Source: Cesiribacter sp. SM1 (GTDB taxonomy: Bacteria > Bacteroidota > Bacteroidia > Cytophagales > Cyclobacteriaceae). Taken from it: a stretch of DNA of 64,000 bases. Numbering within the stretch: position 1 is the stretch's first letter; each line of letters begins with the position of its first letter. The notes under the pieces are model-generated. The model worked only from the letters and a program-made list of their open reading frames with translations. It was not told where the DNA came from and ran no database searches. Shown piece after piece: positions 36,764-44,836 of this stretch. The DNA is taken from the NCBI RefSeq assembly GCF_020178975.1, contig NZ_JAHXBU010000092.1, positions 453,715-517,714 of the forward strand. Reading direction: 5' to 3'. The position numbers were made by a program, and so were the translations under genes.

Positions 36764-37088
36764 GGTAAAAAATTGTTTTGGTTTACCTCTTAACCTGAAT
36801 TGCAGCAAAAGGTTGAGAACAGCGGTGCAGAATGCTGTGAAAAGCTGGTGTAAAAACAGCTTTTCACAGCATTTTTTTGTCCGGAGTCACCATCTGAAGA
36901 TTAAGGCTTATTACTGTAGCAATAGCAGCAGGGGGTATAAATTCAATTTTCGAAAAACCCCTGCACAACATGGGTGAAAACAATGAGCAGGGAAATAATT
37001 TTACCTATTAGTTTAATATGTAATACAAAAAAAATAGATTAGCACGGCGCCAACACCCCTGGCCTTTTTTATAACATAATTGCCTTGA
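36764..37088. other. 325-nt gap upstream of fadD with hairpins
   Basis: The gap separates the divergent lipoprotein and fadD-like genes. It holds an orphan plus-strand terminator-like hairpin (36832-36872, listed separately) and a second 7-bp hairpin GCAGGGG (36928-36934) with CCCCTGC (36958-36964). I find no convincing coding region, and no clear TAnnTTTG element for fadD. Confidence 0.6.
36832..36878 (+). terminator. Orphan strong hairpin with T-run (possible small RNA 3' end)
   Basis: Perfect 16-bp stem ATGCTGTGAAAAGCTG (36832-36847) and its complement (36857-36872) with a 9-nt loop, followed by a T-run. It points plus-strand, but the nearest plus gene upstream ends at 36110 behind its own terminator, and the minus gene starts at 36763. 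No promoter element is visible upstream. Confidence 0.7.
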
Positions 37089-38900
37089 TTGACCTTGAAA
37101 GACGTAAAACGACTCTTTGATTGCCTGCAGTATCAGTTACAAAATTTCCCTTTACAAGATATGCTGGCCGGCAAAGAACAGGGTAAATGGAAGACCTGGA
37201 GCACCCATGAGGTTGCAGCGCAGGTAAACCGCCTAAGCTCGGGACTCTTAAAGTGGGGCATATCCTGCGGCGATATGTCTGTGGAGAACAGGGATAAGGT
37301 AGCCATCCTTAGCAAAAACAGGCCAGAATGGTTAATTACTGATCTGGCTGTACAGCAGACTGGTGCCATTCTGGTACCCATATATCCAAACATAAGCGAT
37401 CAGGAGCTGCAGTTTGTACTGGCTGATGCAGGTGTGAAAATGGCATTCGTAAACGACAGGGACCTGTGGGACAAGCTTAACAGGCTTAAAAAGCAGTTAC
37501 CTGAATTTAAACAGGTATACACCTATGAGAAAGTCAGCGGTGCCGATCACTGGTCTGATCTGCTAATTGCACCAGACTCCGCCATTACCGAAACCATCAA
37601 CAGCATCAGGCAACGTATTACAGAAGAAGATCTGGCCAGCATTCTTTATACCTCGGGCACAACAGGCAATCCCAAAGGTGTTATGCTCTCGCACCGCAAC
37701 ATTGTGAGCGATGTAGAGGGCAGTACCCCTGTGGTACAGGAGGTAGGCATCCAGGGTAAGCGGGCTTTAAGCTTTCTGCCGCTAAATCATGCCTTCGAAA
37801 GAGTTGCCACCTACATTTACCTGCTAAATGGTGTATCCATTTACTATGCCGAAAGCATGGAAACGATTGGCGACAACCTGCGGGAGGCTAAGCCTGTGAT
37901 CTTTACAACAGTGCCACGCCTGCTTGAAAAAGTTTATGAGCGCATTATGGCTAAAGGGGCAGAACTTAGTGGGGTAAAAAAGCTTCTATTTAACTGGTCT
38001 ATAGGCGTTGCCAAAAATTACCAGATTCAGCAGCCTCAAAGTCTCTCATACAAAGCACAACTGGCACTGGCCGATAAGCTGATCTTCAGCAAATGGCGGG
38101 AGGCGCTTGGAGGAGAGGTAAAAGCTGTGATTGTTGGTGCTGCTGCATGCCCGGTAAAACTACAAAAGATCTTTTCTGCAGCAGGTGTGGTAATCATGGA
38201 GGGTTATGGCCTTACGGAGGCCTCTCCCATCATTAGCGGCAACCGCTACAGCAAATCAAACCGCATGTTTGGCACCGTTGGTCCTCCCCTGCACAATGTA
38301 GAGGTAAAGATTGCCGAAGACGGCGAAATACTCTGCAAAGGCCCCATGGTAATGATGGGCTACTACAACAGGCCCGACCTGACAGCAGAGGTAATGACGG
38401 GCGACTGGCTGCATACAGGTGATATTGGTGAAATTGTAGATAATAAATTCCTGAAGGTAACAGACCGTAAAAAAGAGATCTTTAAAACCAGCGGTGGCAA
38501 ATACGTGGCGCCACAGCCTGTAGAAGTTAAAATGCTGGAGAGTCGCTGGATAGAACAAATTATGGTGGTGGGCGCTGACAGAAAATTTGTTTCTGCGCTG
38601 ATTGTACCTGCTTTTACTTTTCTGAAGGAATGGTATGCTGAACACGAACAGGCATATCCCGGCAACGAAGCAGCAAGCAGGGACCCAAAGGTACAGGAAC
38701 TCATGCACAGAAGTATAGAACATCTCAACAAGTCACTGAACCCGGTAGAACAGATCAAGAAATTTGCGCTGCTGGACAGGGAATGGACAGTTGAACATGG
38801 TGAACTCACCCCTACCCTAAAATTGAAGCGTAAAGCTATCACCACAAAGTTCAGCAAGATAATAGATGATCTATACAGTTCAGATACAGCTGGTTCCTGA
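37089..38900 (+). CDS. Long-chain acyl-CoA synthetase (AMP-binding)
   Basis: 603 residues from TTG at 37089, which follows an in-frame stop; the next ATG (residue 25) would truncate the conserved start LKDVKRLFDCLQYQL, so the TTG is preferred. AMP-binding core YTSGTTGNPKGVMLSHRN, EGYGLTEASP and the later TGDIGEIVDNKFLKVTDRKK are diagnostic. The enzyme activates fatty acids as acyl-CoA through acyl-AMP, for degradation or lipid recycling. It is monocistronic, 66 nt before hemG, which it may share transcription with. Confidence 0.92.
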   Translation: MTLKDVKRLFDCLQYQLQNFPLQDMLAGKEQGKWKTWSTHEVAAQVNRLSSGLLKWGISCGDMSVENRDKVAILSKNRPEWLITDLAVQQTGAILVPIYPNISDQELQFVLADAGVKMAFVNDRDLWDKLNRLKKQLPEFKQVYTYEKVSGADHWSDLLIAPDSAITETINSIRQRITEEDLASILYTSGTTGNPKGVMLSHRNIVSDVEGSTPVVQEVGIQGKRALSFLPLNHAFERVATYIYLLNGVSIYYAESMETIGDNLREAKPVIFTTVPRLLEKVYERIMAKGAELSGVKKLLFNWSIGVAKNYQIQQPQSLSYKAQLALADKLIFSKWREALGGEVKAVIVGAAACPVKLQKIFSAAGVVIMEGYGLTEASPIISGNRYSKSNRMFGTVGPPLHNVEVKIAEDGEILCKGPMVMMGYYNRPDLTAEVMTGDWLHTGDIGEIVDNKFLKVTDRKKEIFKTSGGKYVAPQPVEVKMLESRWIEQIMVVGADRKFVSALIVPAFTFLKEWYAEHEQAYPGNEAASRDPKVQELMHRSIEHLNKSLNPVEQIKKFALLDREWTVEHGELTPTLKLKRKAITTKFSKIIDDLYSSDTAGS

Positions 38901-38966
38901 AAAGCAGCCCTATTTTAATCAAGCGTGCTGGCTCTCATTCAGGCACTCACTTCAGAATAATTTATC

Positions 38967-39494
38967 ATGATGAAGAGGGTGCTGATCGTATATTCTACCA
39001 CAGATGGCCATACCTTAAAAATATGCCAGCGCTTAAAACAGCAGATTGAGCAGCACAACCATTCTGCTGAATTATTATCTGTGGATGACACAACTGCAGG
39101 ACTGCCTTCTTTTGATAAGATTGTGCTTGGGGCAAGTATAAGGTATGGCAAGCACCATGCAAAGGTGCACAGATTTATTGAGCAGTATAAGAACATATTA
39201 GCGGCAAAGCCTAATGCTTTCTTTTCTGTAAACCTGGTTGCGCGCAAGCCGGAAAAAGCAAGTGCAGATACTAATCCCTACGTGAGCAAGTTTCTTAAAA
39301 ACATCCCCTGGCACCCACAGATTGTAGGCGTTTTTGCCGGCGTGCTCAATTACCCACGCTATAGCTTTTCTGACCGCCTGCTCATCAGGTTAATCATGTG
39401 GATTACCAAAGGGCCAACAGATCCAGCCACAGTAGCAGAATATACCGACTGGCAAAAAGTTGATGCATTTGGCCGGCAAATTACCCTGCTTTAG
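38967..39494 (+). CDS. hemG: Menaquinone-dependent protoporphyrinogen IX dehydrogenase
   Basis: 175 residues, the length of E. coli HemG. The flavodoxin-like start RVLIVYSTTDGHT, IVLGASIRYGKHHAKVH, FFSVNLVARKPEKA and LNYPRYSFSDRLLIRLIM match HemG closely, including the VARKPEK loop that distinguishes HemG from ordinary flavodoxins. It oxidises protoporphyrinogen IX to protoporphyrin IX in heme biosynthesis, using quinone. Other heme genes are not nearby. The window has heme-dependent proteins (cytochrome c, GntA-like enzymes), but no operon link is seen. Confidence 0.9.
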   Translation: MMKRVLIVYSTTDGHTLKICQRLKQQIEQHNHSAELLSVDDTTAGLPSFDKIVLGASIRYGKHHAKVHRFIEQYKNILAAKPNAFFSVNLVARKPEKASADTNPYVSKFLKNIPWHPQIVGVFAGVLNYPRYSFSDRLLIRLIMWITKGPTDPATVAEYTDWQKVDAFGRQITLL

Positions 39495-39727
39495 TATGAG
39501 AAAGCCTGATCATAATAGCAAGGCTATGTTGATTGCTGTTAAAGCTGCAAGCTGGCTATACCAAACTACTCATGACCTGAAGTTACAGCAGTAGCTTCTT
39601 TTGCATCCGATCATTCTCCTACTTATAAGCACCTGGATTGTATTGGTTAAAAAAACAGCCTACTGAAATGCTTTTAACACTTTTCCTGTTTATTTTATAT
39701 AAATGAAAAGTGGTAAGCAAAATTAAA

Positions 39728-42226
39728 ATGCTGAAATCTCCCCTCACCGACGATCGTAATGCCAGTGCCCTTGAAAAATTATCCGGCATTGTAAAACGGG
39801 TTACTTTTCACAGTCCGGAATCTGGCTGGTCTGTGCTCAAGGTGAGCCCCTTTAGCCGGGAGCAGGAAGAAATAGCTGTAACTGTACACCAGTCGAAGGT
39901 TTTTGCTGGCGCCACCATAGATTTTTATGGCGAATGGGTTAACCACCCCAAGTTTGGCCGTCAGTTTAAAGCCCTGCGTGTAGAAGAACGCAAGCCTGCA
40001 ACAGCAAATGCACTTGAAAAATACCTGGGATCCGGCCTGATCAAAGGCGTTGGTCCGGTAACGGCAAAACGAATCGTAAAATACTTTGGCAAGGATACCC
40101 TGGATGTTTTTGAGCATGAAATCGAACGACTTGTTGAAGTACCCGGTATAGCAGCACTAAAGCTAAAGTCTATTAGCCAGGCATGGAAGGAACACCAGGA
40201 GATCAGGAATGTAATGATGTTCCTGCAGTCGCATGGCATCAGTACTCTATTTGCAGTTAAAATTTACAAGACCTACGGACAGGAGGCGGTGGCAGTGGTA
40301 TCAGAAAACCCCTACCGGCTGTCACAGGATATTTATGGCATTGGCTTTTTTAGCGCCGACAGGGTTGCCTTAAGCCTTGGCCTGGCACCAGACTCCTCGG
40401 CCCGTGTTAAGGCAGCCATTAGCCATGTGCTGCAAAGTGCCCGCGAAGAAGGGCATTGTTACCTTACCAAAGAGCAGATCCTGGAGCAGGTAGAGGAGCT
40501 TATTTCGCTTTACAAGCCCAAGCGCATAGAAAGCGAGCTAAAGGACATGGAGAAGGCCGATGAGCTGAAAACCCGCTTTCTGATCAATGAAGAGGAACAG
40601 GTAGTTAGCTGCTACTATGCCCACTCCATCTTTTATGACGAAAACTACATTGCTGCAAAAGCAAAACAGCTTGCAAAGGGAAAACTTAAACCCGATGTGC
40701 AAAGAATGCAGCAGTGGATTAGCGGTTACTGCCAGCAAAAAGGAATACAGTTAAGCGACGAGCAGGAAGCCAGTGTGTTGCAACTGGTAACCCACCGCAT
40801 GGGCATCTTAACCGGCGGCCCTGGTTGTGGCAAAACCACTACCACACGGGTATTGGTTGCCCTGCTGCAGGCCATGGGCAAAGATGTGCTGTTAGCAGCC
40901 CCTACCGGGCGAGCTGCCCAGCGCATGAGCGAGGTGATTGGCCTGGAAGCTAAAACCATTCACCGCCTGCTGGAGTGGGAACCGGCAGCAGGAGGCTTCA
41001 AGAAAAAAGAAGATAATCCCCTAAGCTGCAACTTCCTGATCATCGATGAATCTTCCATGCTGGATGTACACCTGGCCGCTGCCCTGTTGCGGGCAGTACC
41101 TAACCAGGCACAACTGCTCCTGATTGGAGATGCCGACCAGCTGCCATCTGTAGGTGCAGGGAATATATTCAAAGACCTGATTGCCTCTGGAGTAGTGCCC
41201 TGCGCCCGGTTAACAAAAGTATTCCGGCAGGCACAGGAGTCAAAGATCATTACCTACGCCCACCAGATCAATGGCGGAGCAGTGCCTAAAATAGACTCAC
41301 CCTTCCATAATCCTAAGCTCTGGGCAGAAAAATCAGACTGCCTGTTTATAGATTCTGAAGAGGCTACCCAGGAGCAGCTACGTTTTATATCACGGGTAAA
41401 ACGCTCCTATATCCGCGAGCGGGAGGAGGAGCTGCAGCAGGCAGCCGAACCCGATGAGGTTTACATGAAGAGTAGCGAGCTTAGCATCCCTGCAAAATTT
41501 GAACATGTGGACCTGGAAAAGCTTGTCCATGCCGATACGCATACCGAAGAGCTCCAGGAAGTGCTGAAGCGAGTGCATCCCTGGTCGTCGCTGCACTGGG
41601 GCTATTCTGCAGTAGACATGGTAGAAAAGCTGTATAAGGACATTGTTCCCAAATATTATGGAAAGGGTGCCGAGGTGCAGATCCTCTCCCCCATGAGCAA
41701 GGGCAGCCTGGGTACGCACAACCTCAACGAGGTAATACAGAAGGCGGTAAATCCCGCCGGAGGCGGCAAAGTACAGCTCACGCTGGGAGGCCGCACCTTC
41801 CGCGAGGGCGACAGGGTAATTCAGCGCCGCAATAATTACGATCTTAACGTATTCAATGGCGATATCGGGCGCATTATCAGCATCGATAGTGAGAGCATGT
41901 CGTGCCTTGTGGCCTATGCATCCGGCCAGGAGGTGCGGGAGGTGGCCTATGAAAAGGAGCACCTGCCGGAGCTGGAGCTGGCTTATGCCATCACCATACA
42001 CAAATCGCAGGGCAGCGAGTTTGAAGTAGTGATCATTCCCCTGGTAAACCAGCATTTTAATATGCTGTTCCGGAACCTGATCTACACAGGACTTACCCGC
42101 GCCAGGAGGCTGGCAGTGTTTGTAGGCAGCCGCAATGCCCTTAAAACCTCGGTAAATAAGCAGAACACAGCCTTGCGCCAGACGGCCCTGCAGTGGCTTA
42201 TGCAGCATGATGTAGCCGCAGATTGA
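39728..42226 (+). CDS. recD2: ATP-dependent RecD2-like DNA helicase
   Basis: 832 residues from ATG 39728; a GTG at 39710 would add six. N-terminal OB and helix-hairpin-helix region (GVGPVTAKRIVKYFG) precedes the SF1B helicase core with Walker A GGPGCGKTTTTR (Lys369), Walker B LIIDESSM, GDADQLPSVGAG and C-terminal AYAITIHKSQGSEF. RecD2 is a 5' to 3' helicase without RecBC. An extra segment of about 70 residues, rich in Glu/Arg, interrupts the domain just before VQILSPM. It is monocistronic. Confidence 0.92.
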   Translation: MLKSPLTDDRNASALEKLSGIVKRVTFHSPESGWSVLKVSPFSREQEEIAVTVHQSKVFAGATIDFYGEWVNHPKFGRQFKALRVEERKPATANALEKYLGSGLIKGVGPVTAKRIVKYFGKDTLDVFEHEIERLVEVPGIAALKLKSISQAWKEHQEIRNVMMFLQSHGISTLFAVKIYKTYGQEAVAVVSENPYRLSQDIYGIGFFSADRVALSLGLAPDSSARVKAAISHVLQSAREEGHCYLTKEQILEQVEELISLYKPKRIESELKDMEKADELKTRFLINEEEQVVSCYYAHSIFYDENYIAAKAKQLAKGKLKPDVQRMQQWISGYCQQKGIQLSDEQEASVLQLVTHRMGILTGGPGCGKTTTTRVLVALLQAMGKDVLLAAPTGRAAQRMSEVIGLEAKTIHRLLEWEPAAGGFKKKEDNPLSCNFLIIDESSMLDVHLAAALLRAVPNQAQLLLIGDADQLPSVGAGNIFKDLIASGVVPCARLTKVFRQAQESKIITYAHQINGGAVPKIDSPFHNPKLWAEKSDCLFIDSEEATQEQLRFISRVKRSYIREREEELQQAAEPDEVYMKSSELSIPAKFEHVDLEKLVHADTHTEELQEVLKRVHPWSSLHWGYSAVDMVEKLYKDIVPKYYGKGAEVQILSPMSKGSLGTHNLNEVIQKAVNPAGGGKVQLTLGGRTFREGDRVIQRRNNYDLNVFNGDIGRIISIDSESMSCLVAYASGQEVREVAYEKEHLPELELAYAITIHKSQGSEFEVVIIPLVNQHFNMLFRNLIYTGLTRARRLAVFVGSRNALKTSVNKQNTALRQTALQWLMQHDVAAD

Positions 42227-42374
42227 TAAAAGCGAGGCTTAAAATCAGGAACTTTAATCTTAATTTTTCCTGTTTCGTATGATAATATAAGATTTCAGAA
42301 AATACTAAACCGCTGATTTATACCGAAAAAGCCTATAAAACAGCATTTAGATAAAAAATTATTGAAAAAGAGAC

Positions 42375-42405
42375 TTTGCGGTTTTCAATCAGGCTTCTAT
42401 ATTTG
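42375..42405 (+). promoter_or_regulatory. Promoter P1 upstream of tRNA-Gln
   Basis: TTTG (42375-42378) and TATATTTG (42398-42405) are spaced by exactly 19 nt, a complete match to the Bacteroidota sigma-A consensus. The start would lie near 42412, leaving a leader of about 135 nt before the tRNA. Confidence 0.75.
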
Positions 42406-42423
42406 CATCCGTATTCGGGAACG

Positions 42424-42491
42424 CCGAATAATTCGGAAGAGGTTCTGAAAAATAATCAGAAAATAATCTGAAAAAATTTCGAAATCAGATT
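42424..42491 (+). other. Three successive hairpins between P1 and P2
   Basis: CCGAA/TTCGG (42424-42436), TTCTGA/TCAGAA (42443-42461) and AATCTGA/TCAGATT (42465-42491) follow one another. The third contains an inner near-palindrome ATTTCGAAAT. They lie in the 5' leader of a transcript from P1, and the last arm overlaps the -33 TTTG of P2. Confidence 0.6.
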
Positions 42492-42522
42492 TTGCTCCAA
42501 AGAATAAAAAACTTTACCTTTG
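42491..42522 (+). promoter_or_regulatory. Promoter P2 upstream of tRNA-Gln
   Basis: TTTG (42491-42494) and TACCTTTG (42515-42522), 20 nt apart. The predicted start at about 42530 is 18 nt before the tRNA. Confidence 0.7.
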
Positions 42523-42547
42523 TAGCCCTGATTGAGGAAAGAAATAC

Positions 42548-42620
42548 TGACCTATGGTGTAACTGGCAACACGTCTGATTTTGGTTCAGAAGAGTCTAGG
42601 TTCGAGCCCTAGTAGGTCAA
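42548..42620 (+). tRNA. tRNA-Gln (anticodon UUG)
   Basis: Cloverleaf: acceptor TGACCTA (42548-42554) with TAGGTCA (42613-42619), D-arm GTGT/ACAC, anticodon stem TCTGA/TCAGA enclosing loop TTTTGGT with anticodon TTG at 42581-42583, and T-arm CTAGG TTCGAGC CCTAG. The discriminator is A; CCA is not encoded. The weak UG first pairs are typical of tRNA-Gln. It is followed by prs on the same strand. Confidence 0.97.
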
Positions 42621-42679
42621 CTATAAAATCCCGGTCCTTGCGATCGGGATTCCTCTTTTTAGCCCCAACCCATTGCGCC

Positions 42680-43606
42680 ATGACCCCGGTTAAACTTTTT
42701 TCAGGTGATTCATCCCGCTACTTGGCAGAAAAGATTGCCGAAGCCTACGGTCAACCTCTTGGCAGCCTCACCCTTCAAAAGTTCAGCGATGGAGAAATGT
42801 CTCCCAGCTTCAATGAATCTGTACGAGGCAGCGAGGTTTTCCTGATCCAGTCTACTTTCCCGCCGGCAGATAACATCATGGAGCTACTCCTGATGATTGA
42901 TGCAGCGCGCAGGGCCAGTGCTCATAACGTGGTGTGTGTAATCCCTTACTTTGGTTATGCCCGCCAGGATCGCAAAGACAAACCCAGGGTGGCTATTGGT
43001 GCTAAACTGATTGCAAACATTTTGATGGCAGCCGGTGCCAACCGCATCATGACGTGCGATTTGCATGCAGGCCAGATCCAGGGGTTCTTCGATGTTCCGG
43101 TAGACCATATGGATGGCTCCGCCATCTTTGTACCCTACCTGCGCGCGCTTAACCTGGATAAACTGGTATTTGCCTCTCCGGATGTAGGCGGTGTTGCACG
43201 TGCTCGCTCCTACGCCAAATATTTTCAGGCCGATATGGTTGTGTGCGACAAGCACCGCAAACGGGCCAATGAAATAGCCTCCATGCAGGTTATTGGCGAT
43301 GTGGAAGGTGCTGATGTTGTGCTGGTAGACGATTTAGTGGATACTGCCGGAACTATTTGCAAAGCTGCAGGCATTATCCTAGACAAAGGTGCCCGCAGTG
43401 TAAGAGCGGTGTGTACGCATGCTGTACTCTCTGGCAAGGCCTATGAGAACATCGAAAATTCAGTACTAGAGGAACTGGTGGTAACCGATACCATTCCCGT
43501 TAAGCAGGAGAGCAGCAAAATTAAAGTGTTAACAGTTGCTAACCTGTTTTCAGATGCCATTCAAAAGCTGATGACTCACGGGTCCATTAGCTCCCTTTTC
43601 ATTTAA
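42680..43606 (+). CDS. prs: Ribose-phosphate pyrophosphokinase
   Basis: 308 residues from ATG 42680; a longer reading would run back into the tRNA and is rejected. FSGDSSRYLAEKIAEAYG, the ATP-binding YFGYARQDRKDKPR, and the PRPP-binding VVLVDDLVDTAGTICKA are all present. It makes PRPP for nucleotide, His, Trp and NAD synthesis. The tRNA-Gln, prs, rplY, pth order is common in Bacteroidota. Confidence 0.97.
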   Translation: MTPVKLFSGDSSRYLAEKIAEAYGQPLGSLTLQKFSDGEMSPSFNESVRGSEVFLIQSTFPPADNIMELLLMIDAARRASAHNVVCVIPYFGYARQDRKDKPRVAIGAKLIANILMAAGANRIMTCDLHAGQIQGFFDVPVDHMDGSAIFVPYLRALNLDKLVFASPDVGGVARARSYAKYFQADMVVCDKHRKRANEIASMQVIGDVEGADVVLVDDLVDTAGTICKAAGIILDKGARSVRAVCTHAVLSGKAYENIENSVLEELVVTDTIPVKQESSKIKVLTVANLFSDAIQKLMTHGSISSLFI

Positions 43607-43642
43607 GTATTCAATTTCTATTTATTTATAACTATCTATCTT

Positions 43643-44206
43643 ATGAAAACTGTTGAGATTATAGGGTATAACAGAGCAAATCTCGGCAAGACCGAATCCA
43701 GAGACCTTAGAGCACAGGGAAGTGTTCCATGCGTACTGTACGGCGGCCAGGATCAAATCCACTTTCATACCCCTGCGTACCTGTTCAAGGATCTGGTTTA
43801 TACTCCGGATGCAGCATTTGTAAAAGTTAATATCGAAGGCAAGGAATACAATGCCGTTCTTCAGGATGTGCAGTTCCACCCTGTTAACGAAATGATCCTG
43901 CATGCTGACTTTCTTCAGCTTTTTGAAGGCAAGCCAGTGAAAATGGACGTTCCCGTTCGCACAGAAGGTACATCTCCAGGCGTAGTGGCTGGTGGTAAGC
44001 TTATCTTTAAGCTGCGCAAGCTTACGATCAAAGCATTGCCTAAAGATATGCCTGACTTTATTTCCGTTGATATCAGCGGTCTTGAATTAGGTAAATCTGC
44101 TCGTGTGAGTGATGTTAAACCTGAGAACTACCAGATTCTGAACGCACCTGCTACTCCAATTGCAACTGTGGAAATTCCACGTGCACTTCGTGGCAAAACA
44201 GAATAA
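43643..44206 (+). CDS. rplY: 50S ribosomal protein L25 (CTC form)
   Basis: 187 residues, the long CTC-type L25 with an N-terminal 5S rRNA-binding domain (KTVEIIGYNRANLGKTESRD cut short here) and a C-terminal TL5/CTC beta domain. It lies 36 nt after prs and is followed by a terminator, then by pth. Confidence 0.95.
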   Translation: MKTVEIIGYNRANLGKTESRDLRAQGSVPCVLYGGQDQIHFHTPAYLFKDLVYTPDAAFVKVNIEGKEYNAVLQDVQFHPVNEMILHADFLQLFEGKPVKMDVPVRTEGTSPGVVAGGKLIFKLRKLTIKALPKDMPDFISVDISGLELGKSARVSDVKPENYQILNAPATPIATVEIPRALRGKTE

Positions 44207-44228
44207 TCAAGAGATTTTTGATATTTTC

Positions 44229-44258
44229 AAATCCTGCCGGCAGCTGTCGGCAGGATTT
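44229..44258 (+). terminator. Terminator after rplY
   Basis: Perfect 11-bp stem AAATCCTGCCG (44229-44239) and CGGCAGGATTT (44248-44258) with an 8-nt loop and following TTTA. The pth start is only 15 nt later, so part of the transcription may read through. Confidence 0.85.
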
Positions 44259-44272
44259 TTTATTTTTACAGC

Positions 44273-44833
44273 ATGAAATTCCTGATTACAGGCCTGGGCA
44301 ATCCCGGCCCCGAATATGAGCTAACCCGCCATAACATTGGTTTCCTGGTGCTGGACCGGCTTGCAGACCGTGAAGGAGCAGCTTTTACCACCGCCCGCTA
44401 TGCCGATAAGGCAGAGATAAAGTTTAAAGGCCGCCAGATCACGCTCATCAAGCCCAATACCTATATGAACCTTAGCGGTAAAGCGGTTAATTACTGGCTG
44501 CAGGAGCTTAAGGTACCAAAAGAAAACCTACTGGTGGTGACTGATGACCTGGCCCTACCCTTTGGAAAGCTGCGCATGCGCCAGAAAGGCTCTGCCGCTG
44601 GCCATAATGGCCTTACTAATATTGAACAGTTAACCGGGGGGCAGGACTATGCCAGGCTACGCTGCGGCATTGGGAGCGATTATGCCAAAGGCCGCCAGGT
44701 AGATTATGTACTGGGCAACTTTCCACAGGAACAAATGGATGCCCTGCTGCCCCTGCTCGACAGGGCCTGCGACATGATCATGGGCTTCTGCACCACTGGT
44801 ATTGCCCGCACCATGAGCCAGTTTAACGACTAG
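44273..44833 (+). CDS. pth: Peptidyl-tRNA hydrolase
   Basis: 186 residues. GLGNPGPEYELTRHNIGF contains the catalytic His of the family; KPNTYMNLSGKAV, VTDDLALPFGKLRMR and GSAAGHNGL are also conserved. It releases tRNA from peptidyl-tRNA. It ends 3 nt before the stop of the convergent cytochrome gene. Confidence 0.97.
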   Translation: MKFLITGLGNPGPEYELTRHNIGFLVLDRLADREGAAFTTARYADKAEIKFKGRQITLIKPNTYMNLSGKAVNYWLQELKVPKENLLVVTDDLALPFGKLRMRQKGSAAGHNGLTNIEQLTGGQDYARLRCGIGSDYAKGRQVDYVLGNFPQEQMDALLPLLDRACDMIMGFCTTGIARTMSQFND

Positions 44834-44836
44834 CTG

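Noticed and set aside
37133..37393. Minus-strand reading inside fadD
   Set aside because: Shadow of the acyl-CoA synthetase; no family features.
42581..42679. Upstream in-frame extension of prs
   Set aside because: It begins inside the tRNA-Gln gene; the ATG at 42680 starts the conserved protein.
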